A stretch of 26,090 nucleotides of DNA, taken from Shewanellaceae bacterium UBA2521 (GTDB lineage: Bacteria > Pseudomonadota > Gammaproteobacteria > Enterobacterales > Shewanellaceae). Within the stretch, counting starts at the first letter, position 1. Each line of letters starts with the position of its first letter. The notes beneath the pieces were generated by a model, which saw only the letters and a list, made by a program, of their open reading frames with translations, was not told where the DNA came from and made no database searches. Shown here in pieces: positions 6,537 to 14,222 of the stretch. A program made the translations under genes and the position numbers. The stretch lies in NCBI GenBank assembly GCA_002341165.1, contig DDNL01000069.1, positions 33,083 through 59,172 on the forward strand, written 5' to 3'.

Positions 6537-8150
6537 TTATTTTTCCTTGAATAGTTTAATCAACTCCGTTGTTGAACTATCTTGTTGCGTATCAGATGGG
6601 ATTTCACCTCTAATTTGCTGCAAAATATGATGCCCTAGCTGTTTACCTAACTCGACTCCCCACTGATCAAAAGAATTAATACCCCATATCACACCTTGAA
6701 CATAAGTTTTGTGCTCATAAGCTGCAATGAGAGCACCTAATGTAGCAGGTGTGACTTGATCAATCAGTAAGGTATTACTTGGTTTATCACCTGGCATCAT
6801 TTTATGCTTGGCAAGTTGCTTTTGCTCTACTGTAGCTTGAGTTGAACCAGAAAGTGCTTGTAATGCTTCATCGTAAGTAAGCCCTTGCATGAGTGCTTGG
6901 CTTTGCGCAAAGCAATGTGAGGCTAATATTTCATGGTGTGCTTGGCATGGCCTATGGCTTTTTCGCGGTAAAATAAAGTCAACCGATACGAAACGTGTAC
7001 CTTGATGAAGCAATTGATGAAAAGCATGCTGACCATTTGTGCCTTCTGAACCCCAAATAATAGGTCCTGTATCGCAAGAAACAGGTGTGCCGTCATGCTG
7101 CACTGATTTACCATTACTCTCCATATCCAGCTGTTGAATATAGCCAGGTAAAGCACGCAAGTCATGATCATAGGGCAAAAGAACATGTGATGCTGCATTC
7201 AAGAAATTACTATTCCATATACCGATTAATCCAAGTAAAACGGGTATGTTTTGCTCAAAGGGTGCACTGTAGAAATGCTCATCCATGCTATGTGCACCAG
7301 CGAGAAGTTGCTGAAAGTTTTCAGTACCTATGAGCAAGGCTATAGGGAGTCCAATAGCTGACCACAGAGAATAGCGTCCTCCAACCCAATCCCACATAGG
7401 AAAGATATGATCAGCATCGATACCAAATTGTTGTGCTTTATCCACTTGGGAACTGATTGCTACAAAATGTTGCGCTATGGCTTCTTCAGTAGCCTGCTCA
7501 AGAAACCATTTTCTTGCAGTTTGAGCATTGGTTAATGTTTCTTGTGTGGTAAAAGATTTTGATGCGATGATGAAAAGCGTTGTTTCAGGATTTAATTTTT
7601 GCAGCTTATCATAAATGGCTGTGCCATCGATGTTGGCTACAAAGTGCCCTTTAAGCCCTGTTTTTTGATAAGGTTTGAGCGCTTCGCTGACGATCTTAGG
7701 ACCGAGGAATGAGCCACCAATACCAATGCTTACGACATCTGTAATCTGCTTCCTTGTGTAGCCTAAATGCGTACCGGAGATCACAGCTTCGACAAACTGA
7801 TACATCTTTGCAAGCACTTGATGTACTTCGGGATGTTTTGCTTTGGCCTGTGGCTCACGCAGATGTACATGACCTACAGAGCGTTGTTCTGTCGTATTGA
7901 TCATCTGGCCTTTGAACATGGATTCAATGGCATGCTTGAGCTGCTTTTCCTGTGCTAATTGCAGCAAAAGGCTTTGTGTTTCTTGTGTGATTTTATTTTT
8001 TGAATAATCGAGCACCATGCCGCAGCTTCGCACTGTGAACTGTTCAACTCGCTGAGCGTCATCAGCAAAGAGTTGGCGCAAAGTACTCGATTTGATCACA
8101 TCTTTATGGTTGAGAAGGGCTTGCCATGTAGTGCTATTTTGATGAGACAT
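6537..8150 (-). CDS. pgi: Glucose-6-phosphate isomerase
   Basis: Interconverts glucose 6-phosphate and fructose 6-phosphate in glycolysis and gluconeogenesis (cytoplasm). The sugar-phosphate SIS-type fold shows SIGIGGSFLGPK (141-152) and ASKSFTTQETLTNAQTA (about 196-212). The catalytic residues fall where expected: Glu344 in DMESNGKSV, His375 in GSEGTNGQHAFHQLL and Lys503 in QWGVELGKQL. Length 537 is close to E. coli (549). It follows tal by 9 bases, with AAGG overlapping the tal stop as its ribosome binding site, so the two form an operon joining glycolysis and the pentose phosphate pathway. Confidence 0.98.
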   Translation of the reverse strand: MSHQNSTTWQALLNHKDVIKSSTLRQLFADDAQRVEQFTVRSCGMVLDYSKNKITQETQSLLLQLAQEKQLKHAIESMFKGQMINTTEQRSVGHVHLREPQAKAKHPEVHQVLAKMYQFVEAVISGTHLGYTRKQITDVVSIGIGGSFLGPKIVSEALKPYQKTGLKGHFVANIDGTAIYDKLQKLNPETTLFIIASKSFTTQETLTNAQTARKWFLEQATEEAIAQHFVAISSQVDKAQQFGIDADHIFPMWDWVGGRYSLWSAIGLPIALLIGTENFQQLLAGAHSMDEHFYSAPFEQNIPVLLGLIGIWNSNFLNAASHVLLPYDHDLRALPGYIQQLDMESNGKSVQHDGTPVSCDTGPIIWGSEGTNGQHAFHQLLHQGTRFVSVDFILPRKSHRPCQAHHEILASHCFAQSQALMQGLTYDEALQALSGSTQATVEQKQLAKHKMMPGDKPSNTLLIDQVTPATLGALIAAYEHKTYVQGVIWGINSFDQWGVELGKQLGHHILQQIRGEIPSDTQQDSSTTELIKLFKEK

Positions 8151-8159
8151 GAGCAGACC

Positions 8160-9113
8160 TTATTTTACAAGTAGTTTTTGAAGCATATCTTCTAACTTCT
8201 CTTGATCGATAGCAAAGTTACGTATGCCTTCAGCTAACTTTTCTGTTGCCATCGGATCTTGGTTCATCGCCCAACGGAACTGGGCTTCAGTCATAGATGT
8301 AGGCTTAGCTTGAATCTGTGTTGCTGGATGTAATTGACGCTCAACCTGCGCATCACTGTGTTGTAATTCATTTAAAAGTGATGGGCTAATGGTAAGACGA
8401 TCGCATCCTGCAAGTGCTTTAATTTCACCTATATTACGGAAACTTGCTCCCATAACAATGGTTGGGTAATCGTGTTGCTTATAATGGTTATAGATCTGTG
8501 CAACCGAGAGGACACCTGGATCGTTTTCAGCGTTATATTCTTGATCGGTATTCTTTTTGTACCAATCGAGAATACGTCCCACAAAGGGAGAAATGAGGTA
8601 GACATTGGCATCAGCACAGGCTTGTGCTTGAGCAAAGTTGAATAAGAGCGTCAGGTTGCATTGAATGCCTTCTTTTTCAAGTTGTTTTGCTGCTTGAATA
8701 CCTTCCCATGTTGAAGCGAGCTTGATGAGTACACGATGTTTAGCAATACCAGCAGCTTCATATAAAGCGATAATTTTCTTTGCTTTTGCAATAGATGCTT
8801 GGGTATCAAAAGAAAGTTTGGCATCGACTTCAGTGGAGATACGGCCAGGAATAATGTTGAGGATCTCAAGTCCAATTTTGACGGCGAGTTGATCACAAGC
8901 ATCTTCGAGTTGTGTCGCTTGAGGTTGTTGACGCGCCCATTCTATAACATCTTGAATTAATCCCTGGTATTCAGGCAATGATGCTGCTTTGAGAATAAGT
9001 GAGGGGTTAGTTGTTGCATCTTCAGGCTGGAACTTCTCGATAGCTTGAATGTCTCCAGTGTCGGCAACAAGCGTTGTATATTGGTTCAGCTGCTGTAAAC
9101 TGTTCTGCATCAT
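8160..9113 (-). CDS. tal: Transaldolase (TalB type)
   Basis: Transfers a dihydroxyacetone unit between sedoheptulose 7-phosphate and glyceraldehyde 3-phosphate in the non-oxidative pentose phosphate pathway. Marks are QYTTLVADTGD, DATTNPSLIL, the Schiff-base Lys131 in VLIKLASTWEGI, NLTLLFNFAQA and SPFVGRILDWY. The start MMQNSL gives 317 residues, the normal TalB length, and has an excellent Shine-Dalgarno AAAGGA 7 bases upstream. A longer frame to 9149 would add 12 residues that the family lacks. It is the first gene of the tal-pgi operon. No confident promoter was found upstream. Confidence 0.97.
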   Translation of the reverse strand: MMQNSLQQLNQYTTLVADTGDIQAIEKFQPEDATTNPSLILKAASLPEYQGLIQDVIEWARQQPQATQLEDACDQLAVKIGLEILNIIPGRISTEVDAKLSFDTQASIAKAKKIIALYEAAGIAKHRVLIKLASTWEGIQAAKQLEKEGIQCNLTLLFNFAQAQACADANVYLISPFVGRILDWYKKNTDQEYNAENDPGVLSVAQIYNHYKQHDYPTIVMGASFRNIGEIKALAGCDRLTISPSLLNELQHSDAQVERQLHPATQIQAKPTSMTEAQFRWAMNQDPMATEKLAEGIRNFAIDQEKLEDMLQKLLVK

Positions 9114-9330
9114 ATTTTTATCCTTTCTCATATTTCGAATGGCAATCATACTTGCTAAAAGTTGTATTGATTACTGAGTATTGTGTCATATTGTACCCGA
9201 AATCATATCTTTTAAACGAACTATTTTACGATGAATAGTTAAAATTTAGGATAAATTAATAAATTAATTGGGAGTATAAACAAAATCTTGGATGATATGC
9301 TTGAGTTCTATTCCTTTTGTGATCTTGACT

Positions 9331-9358
9331 TTGATATGGAACAAAGTGGTATTATTAT
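9331..9358 (+). promoter_or_regulatory. Candidate promoter of the symporter gene
   Basis: TTGATA (9331-9336) and TATTAT (9353-9358) are separated by 16 bases; each is one mismatch from the sigma70 consensus. An alternative -35, TTGACT at 9325, would sit 19 bases from a TATTAT at 9350. The resulting leader would be about 145 bases. Confidence 0.45.
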
Positions 9359-9471
9359 TCCCTTACGTTAAACTTCAGTTTTACGATTTTTAGCCGATAC
9401 CGGCTTTAAAGGAGTGATCATTACACTTGTGTGCTACCTGTGTTTTGTTACTGCTCGTAACTCTTGAAAAG

Positions 9472-9490
9472 AACTTAATTTAATTAAGTT
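9472..9490. promoter_or_regulatory. Perfect 19-bp palindrome upstream of the symporter start
   Basis: AACTTAATTTAATTAAGTT is two 9-bp arms around a single T, ending 20 bases before the ATG. It could be an operator for a dimeric regulator, or in RNA a weak structure next to the ribosome binding site (AAGG at about 9500). The regulator is unknown. Confidence 0.45.
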
Positions 9491-9510
9491 AAACAACATA
9501 AGGTACTAAT

Positions 9511-10923
9511 ATGTTTTCAGATATTGTAGCTATGATCAACGGTTTTCTATGGGGTAAGCTGTTGATGTTTTTGCTTGTTGGTGTCGGGGTGTATTTCTCG
9601 ATACGATTGGGCTTCATTCAATTTCGCCAATTTGGTCATGCATTTAAAATCTTGCGTTTAAGTAAAAGCTCTGACGAAGGGTTATCTTCTGCTCAAGTAT
9701 TCTTTACATCTATGGCTGCGCGTGTAGGCACGGGTAACATGGCAGGTGTTGCTGTAGCTATTGTTGCAGGTGGTCCAGGTGCTATTTTCTGGATGTGGAT
9801 TATTGCTCTATTAGGTATGGCTACGGCCATGATTGAGTCGACGCTTGCTCAAGTTTACAAAGTTAAGGACAAAAAAACAGGTGAGTTTCGAGGTGGTCCT
9901 GCTTACTATATGGAGCTAGGTCTTGGACAAAGATGGATGGGCATCCTTTTCTCTATTTTGTTGATCGTCGCCTTTGGTCTTGTCTTTGTAGCTGTACAAG
10001 CTAATACCATTACCGATGCACTAGCCACAGCACTGCATTGGGATGAAGTAGCCGTTGGTATAGTATTAGTTCTTTCTACAGCTTTGATTATTGTTGGTGG
10101 TATCAAGCGTGTAGCAGTTGTTGCCTCTACGGTTGTACCTTTTATGGCGGGCTTATATTTAATACTGGCTTTGATAGTCATTATGATGAATGTGGGTGAA
10201 TTACCTGCAGTTGTGAGCTTAATTGTGAAGAGTGCTTTTGGGTTACATGAAGTCGCAGCAGGTGGCTTAGCTTACACGGTTGCTCAAGCAATGCAAAGCG
10301 GTGTAGCACGTGGCTTGTTCTCGAACGAAGCTGGTATGGGTAGTGCTGCAAATATCGCAGCGAGTGCCGCGCCTAATCCGAATCATCCTGCTTCTCAAGG
10401 TTTCGTACAAATGATAGGTGTATTTTTTGATACGATTGTTATCTGTACAGCTACAGCAGGTATTATCTTGATGACAGGAGCGCATGAAAACGCAGGTGAG
10501 CTCAATGGTGTAGGTTTACTACAGCAAGCTCTTTCTTCTGAGGTTGGAGATTGGAGTAGCTCTGCGATTGCCCTTGCTATTTTTCTTTTTTGCTTCACTA
10601 CAATTATTGCGAACTATTCGTATGCTGAAAGTAACATATTGTTCCTCAGCAGCGGTAACCGCTCTGTCTTAATTCCATTTAGAGTTGTCGTTTTAGGCAT
10701 GGTGATGTTTGGCTCTGTGGCTAAACTACAGCTTGTATGGGACTTAGCTGACGTTTCTATGGGACTGATGGCTGCGGTTAACTTAATAGCTATTTTACTA
10801 CTTTCTGGTGTTGCGGTACGTGTGATTAAAGATTACACAGATCAAATTCAACAAGGTAAACTGCCTAAGTTCAATAAAAGCAACTTTCCTGATTTGAAGA
10901 GTAAGATGAAAGCTTGGAAGTAG
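9511..10923 (+). CDS. Sodium:alanine/glycine symporter (AGCS family)
   Basis: An inner-membrane transporter that imports alanine or glycine with sodium. The family signatures are plain: AARVGTGNMAGVAVAIVAGG, MIESTLAQVYKVKD with GEFRGGPAYYMELGLG soon after, and ARGLFSNEAGMGSAANIAASA in the middle. It has about ten to eleven hydrophobic helices and a basic C-terminal tail. Length 470 is normal. The start ATG has AAGG 7 bases upstream. It is a single-gene unit: a long leader with a palindrome lies before it and a strong terminator after it. The substrate (alanine or glycine) cannot be settled from sequence; homologues are named alsT, dagA, agcS or yaaJ. Confidence 0.93.
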   Translation: MFSDIVAMINGFLWGKLLMFLLVGVGVYFSIRLGFIQFRQFGHAFKILRLSKSSDEGLSSAQVFFTSMAARVGTGNMAGVAVAIVAGGPGAIFWMWIIALLGMATAMIESTLAQVYKVKDKKTGEFRGGPAYYMELGLGQRWMGILFSILLIVAFGLVFVAVQANTITDALATALHWDEVAVGIVLVLSTALIIVGGIKRVAVVASTVVPFMAGLYLILALIVIMMNVGELPAVVSLIVKSAFGLHEVAAGGLAYTVAQAMQSGVARGLFSNEAGMGSAANIAASAAPNPNHPASQGFVQMIGVFFDTIVICTATAGIILMTGAHENAGELNGVGLLQQALSSEVGDWSSSAIALAIFLFCFTTIIANYSYAESNILFLSSGNRSVLIPFRVVVLGMVMFGSVAKLQLVWDLADVSMGLMAAVNLIAILLLSGVAVRVIKDYTDQIQQGKLPKFNKSNFPDLKSKMKAWK

Positions 10924-10971
10924 TGAAGTTAGATATTTCATTGAGTATGCAAAGATAAAAACTGAGATGCT

Positions 10972-11000
10972 AAAAAAGCCAGATTTAATCTGGCTTTTTT
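10972..11000 (+). terminator. Terminator of the symporter gene
   Basis: GCCAGA / TCTGGC (10978-10983 with 10989-10994), flanked by an A6 and a T6 tract, extends the stem to 12 bp with a 5-base loop. Confidence 0.85.
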
Positions 11001-11037
11001 GATCGGTCTCATATTAACTTAAGCAAATTTGAGACAC

Positions 11038-11074
11038 AAAAAAAACCGGTATATTTGAAATACCGGTTTTTTTT
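11038..11074 (-). terminator. Terminator of rpsT, probably bidirectional
   Basis: ACCGGTAT / ATACCGGT (11045-11052 with 11060-11067), flanked by A and T tracts of seven or more bases, lies just past the rpsT stop. With the hairpin at 10972 it forms a back-to-back pair insulating the convergent genes. Confidence 0.85.
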
Positions 11075-11089
11075 AGCTGTAAAGAATAA

Positions 11090-11350
11090 TTACAGCGCTT
11101 TAATTTGAGCGCTGAACTTGCTCTTATGACGAGCAGCTTTATTCTTATGGATAAGGCCTTTTGTTGCATATCTATCTAAGATAGGTTGAACCGCATCAAA
11201 AGCTTCTTGAGCTTTAGCCTTGTCACCTGTGGCAATAGCAGCGATGACTTTTTTCATGTATGTACGCATCATCGACTTGCGACTTGCGTTGTGTTGACGG
11301 CGCTTTTCAGCTTGAAGCGCGCGTTTTTTTGCAGACTTGATGTTAGCCAA
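11090..11350 (-). CDS. rpsT: Ribosomal protein S20, TTG start
   Basis: A 30S protein that binds 16S rRNA early in assembly. MANIKSAKKRALQAEKRRQHN, the very basic composition and the 86-residue length are typical. The start codon is TTG, preceded by TAGGAG with a 7-base gap. E. coli rpsT also starts with UUG, where the weak codon is needed for autogenous control by S20, so the same control is plausible here. It is a single gene with its own promoter (11397-11425) and terminator, divergent from murJ, as in Pseudomonas. Confidence 0.97.
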   Translation of the reverse strand: MANIKSAKKRALQAEKRRQHNASRKSMMRTYMKKVIAAIATGDKAKAQEAFDAVQPILDRYATKGLIHKNKAARHKSKFSAQIKAL

Positions 11351-11396
11351 GGTGCAACTCCTAAACTGTTGTATATGATTTCAAAAAAGATGAGCC

Positions 11397-11425
11397 AATA
11401 TGCCTTCTTTTTCGCGTTTTGTCAA
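11397..11425 (-). promoter_or_regulatory. Promoter of rpsT
   Basis: On the minus strand a perfect TTGACA (11425-11420) is followed after 17 bases by CATATT (11402-11397). It lies about 50 bases before the TTG start codon. Confidence 0.6.
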
Positions 11426-11483
11426 TGTTTATACTAAAAAATAGCTACACTTTATAGCTAATCTAAGATTTATGACATTTTAC

Positions 11484-11513
11484 TTGATTTTACGCCCAGA
11501 AAAAAGCTATTTT
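11484..11513 (+). promoter_or_regulatory. Weak candidate promoter of murJ
   Basis: TTGATT (11484-11489) and TATTTT (11508-11513) are 18 bases apart. Further down, TTAAAC (11541-11546) and GTTTAA (11553-11558) form a small inverted repeat of unknown meaning. Confidence 0.25.
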
Positions 11514-11591
11514 CATCTCTTTTTATCTGCGCTTTCACTGTTAAACTAATATGTTTAAAATCATAAAGCATTTAAGCTTGAAAGGTGTGTT

Positions 11592-13151
11592 GTGTCCAAA
11601 AAACTTGTGAAGTCTGGGCTTATAGTGAGCTCTATGACACTTGTTTCTCGTATCATGGGATTAGTGCGGGATATTGTTATTGCTCATTTGGTTGGTGCAG
11701 GAGCAAGTGCAGATGTATTTTTGCTAGCCAATAAGATCCCTAATTTCTTGCGAAGACTCTTTGCTGAAGGGGCCTTTGCTCAAGCTTTCGTTCCTGTTTT
11801 AGTGGAGTATAAAGAGCATCACCCAGATGATGTGAGGTTGTTGTTGAGTCGAGTCGCAGGCACCTTGGGTATCATCGTATCTATGATCACCTTAGTTGGC
11901 GTAATCGGCTCGCCTATTATTGCCGCTTTATTTGCTAATGGTTGGTTTGTTGCCCACCTTGATGGAGCACCGGCAGGAGCTAAATTTGAAATGGCAAGCC
12001 TCCTGCTTAAATGGACTTTTCCTTATCTATGGTTTATTAGCTTTGTTGCTTTTGCAGGCTCTATTTTAAATACGATGGAGCGTTTTGCGGTATCGGCTTT
12101 TACGCCTGTATTTTTGAACATCATTATCATCAGTTTTGCGATATGGATCTGTCCTGATATGGATCATCCTGAAATCGGGCTTGCGATGAGTGTGTTTGTC
12201 GGTGGTTTGGTACAGTTTGTTTTTCAAATTCCCTTTTTATGGCGCATAGGTTTTCTGGTAAAACCCAGCTGGGCTTGGCACGATGCAGGTGTGATGAAGA
12301 TTCGTAAGTTGATGATACCGGCATTGTTTGGCGTATCGGTCTCGCAAATCAATTTATTGTTAGACACTGTGATTGCATCTTATCTTATAACCGGCTCGAT
12401 CAGCTGGTTGTATTATGCAGACAGATTGATGGAGTTTCCTTTGGGGGTATTTGGGATTGCTATTGCAACTGTGATTCTTCCGACATTATCCACAAAGCAT
12501 ACCAAGGCTAAAACTGCGAGCTTCTCGCAAACTATGGATTGGGGCGTAAGAAGTGTATGTGCGCTTGGCTTACCTGCGATGGTGGGGTTGATTCTCTTGG
12601 CCAAGCCTACACTTATGGTGTTGTTTATGCGCGGAGCATTCTCTGAATATGATGTAGCACAGTCATCGATGAGCTTAGTTGCCTATATGCTAGGTTTGCT
12701 CAACTTTATGCTGATTAAAATTTTTGCTACGGGATTTTATTCTCGTCAAGATACGAAGTCGCCAGTGAAGTATGGCATCGTTGCTATGGTCTGTAACATG
12801 GTGTTTAATCTGATTTTTGCTTATTTTCTTGGGTATGTCGGGCTTGCTTTAGCAACTTCTTTATCGGCTTTAGTGAATATGGTGTTGTTGTACCGAGGTT
12901 TAGTACAAAGCGGTGCGTATCAAGCGAGCCGTGAAACTTGGATATTTTTGAGCAAAGCTATAGTTTGTGTATTGCTGATGGCTTCTGTCGTGGCTTGGCT
13001 CAATCCAGATGAAGTACGATGGCTTGCCATGTCTTCTTTGAAACGTTTGAGCTGGCTTTTAGGTTTAATCGCAATAGGAGCTTTGGTCTATGTACTGAGT
13101 TTTATCCTTTTAAAAGGGCATAAAGCTATTTTGCGACCTATTAAAAGCTAA
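11592..13151 (+). CDS. murJ: Lipid II flippase MurJ
   Basis: An inner-membrane protein of the MOP superfamily that flips lipid II for peptidoglycan synthesis. The N-terminus SGLIVSSMTLVSRIMGLVRD, the segment ASADVFLLANKIPNFLRRLF and the following AEGAFAQAFVPVL are diagnostic. The rest shows a series of about 14 hydrophobic helices, with MEFPLGVFGIAIATVILP in the middle. Length 519 is normal. The start is GTG, with AAAGG 6 bases upstream. It heads the cluster murJ-ribF-ileS-lspA-fkpB-ispH, divergent from rpsT. Confidence 0.97.
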   Translation: MSKKLVKSGLIVSSMTLVSRIMGLVRDIVIAHLVGAGASADVFLLANKIPNFLRRLFAEGAFAQAFVPVLVEYKEHHPDDVRLLLSRVAGTLGIIVSMITLVGVIGSPIIAALFANGWFVAHLDGAPAGAKFEMASLLLKWTFPYLWFISFVAFAGSILNTMERFAVSAFTPVFLNIIIISFAIWICPDMDHPEIGLAMSVFVGGLVQFVFQIPFLWRIGFLVKPSWAWHDAGVMKIRKLMIPALFGVSVSQINLLLDTVIASYLITGSISWLYYADRLMEFPLGVFGIAIATVILPTLSTKHTKAKTASFSQTMDWGVRSVCALGLPAMVGLILLAKPTLMVLFMRGAFSEYDVAQSSMSLVAYMLGLLNFMLIKIFATGFYSRQDTKSPVKYGIVAMVCNMVFNLIFAYFLGYVGLALATSLSALVNMVLLYRGLVQSGAYQASRETWIFLSKAIVCVLLMASVVAWLNPDEVRWLAMSSLKRLSWLLGLIAIGALVYVLSFILLKGHKAILRPIKS

Positions 13152-13213
13152 ACTTTTCTAGAAATCTTTAGTTTAGTTCGGTTTTGTGTGCTGATTATCT
13201 TCTGCGTATCAGG

Positions 13214-13219
13214 TATAAT
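13214..13219 (+). promoter_or_regulatory. Possible -10 element before ribF
   Basis: A perfect TATAAT lies 33 bases before the chosen ribF ATG. The best -35 at 17 bases (CTGATT, 13191-13196) matches only in part. An internal promoter between murJ and ribF is plausible. Confidence 0.35.
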
Positions 13220-13252
13220 TGGTCTTATTTTCAAAGAAAAAAGCAATTTTGC

Positions 13253-14188
13253 ATGGAATTGATTCGTGGCATCCACAATATTCGATCACACCATCATGGG
13301 TGTGTTCTGAGTATTGGTAATTTTGATGGTGTGCACCTTGGGCATGCTGAAGTATTAAGAAATTTAGTGGCGCAAGCTCAAAAGTATAATTTGCCTTCAG
13401 TTGTCATGACCTTTGAACCACAACCACAAGAGTTTTTTGCTCCTAGCCAGAGCCCAACAAGGCTGAGCTTACTTAGAGATAAGTTATGTTTGATGCGAAA
13501 ATTAGGTGTGGATTACTTGCTCTGTATTTATTTTACAGAAAAGTTTTCACATTATACTGGAAATGATTTTATCGAGCATCTTCTCGTCGAGCAGTTAGGA
13601 GTACGTTATCTTGTAGTGGGAGATGACTTTAAATATGGTCGGAACCGCCAAGGTGACTTTGCCCAATTACAGCAAGCAGGTCAGCAGTATGATTTTGTGG
13701 TTGAGCGTACATCGAGTTTTATATATCAAGGAGAGCGTGTGAGTTCTTCTTTGATCCGACAGTGTTTGGCTGAAGGTAATTTAGAGCAAGCACGCTCTTA
13801 CCTTGGACGAAATGTCGTGCTGTCTGGACGAGTGCAGCATGGTAAAAAAATGGGGAGAAAACTTGGTTTTCCTACAGCTAATATTGCTTTAAAACGCAAG
13901 AAGTCTCCTGTGCAAGGTGTTTTTGCAGCAAGGTTGCGTTATCCAGGTCAAGACTGGATTAACGGTGTGGCTAATGTGGGTTACCGACCTACTATTCACG
14001 GTAAGCACTGCTTACTGGAGGTGCACTTATTCGACTTTGAGCAAGATATTTACGGCTATGCCGTTGAAGTTGAATTAGTTAAAAAATTAAGAGATGAACA
14101 AGCATTTACTTCTGTTCATGATTTGAAAAATCAAATCACATGTGATGCTGAGCAAGCTCGAGCCCTATTTCAGAGTGATGCAGATTAA
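13253..14188 (+). CDS. ribF: Bifunctional riboflavin kinase / FAD synthetase
   Basis: Makes FMN from riboflavin and then FAD. The N-terminal adenylyltransferase half has SIGNFDGVHLGH (residues 20-31), VVMTFEPQPQEFF and ERVSSSLIRQCL. The C-terminal riboflavin kinase half has GKKMGRKLGFPTANI and INGVANVGYRPTIHG. I chose the ATG at 13253 (MELIRGIHN), which matches E. coli MKLIRGIHN and gives 311 residues. The frame opens earlier, at 13184, but the extra 23 residues have no counterpart and cover the promoter-like TATAAT. The Shine-Dalgarno is weak. Confidence 0.95.
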   Translation: MELIRGIHNIRSHHHGCVLSIGNFDGVHLGHAEVLRNLVAQAQKYNLPSVVMTFEPQPQEFFAPSQSPTRLSLLRDKLCLMRKLGVDYLLCIYFTEKFSHYTGNDFIEHLLVEQLGVRYLVVGDDFKYGRNRQGDFAQLQQAGQQYDFVVERTSSFIYQGERVSSSLIRQCLAEGNLEQARSYLGRNVVLSGRVQHGKKMGRKLGFPTANIALKRKKSPVQGVFAARLRYPGQDWINGVANVGYRPTIHGKHCLLEVHLFDFEQDIYGYAVEVELVKKLRDEQAFTSVHDLKNQITCDAEQARALFQSDAD

Positions 14189-14222
14189 TCAGATACTATA
14201 CGGTTTAAGGACGTAGATTTTC

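Larger units (their letters stand above)
9114..9510. other. Intergenic region between divergent tal and the symporter gene
   Basis: These 397 bases hold the upstream regions of two divergent genes. On the plus strand I see a promoter-like pair at 9331-9358, a short GC hairpin AGCCG-ATAC-CGGCT (9392-9405), an isolated AAAGGAG (9408-9414) with no clear start codon after it, and a 19-bp palindrome (9472-9490). I looked for a glycine riboswitch, which often precedes genes of this symporter family, and did not find its conserved cores. Confidence 0.6.

Noticed and set aside
9360..9510. Glycine riboswitch before the AGCS symporter gene
   Set aside because: Such riboswitches are common before this family, but I could not find the conserved paired cores; the leader shows only one small GC hairpin and an AT palindrome.
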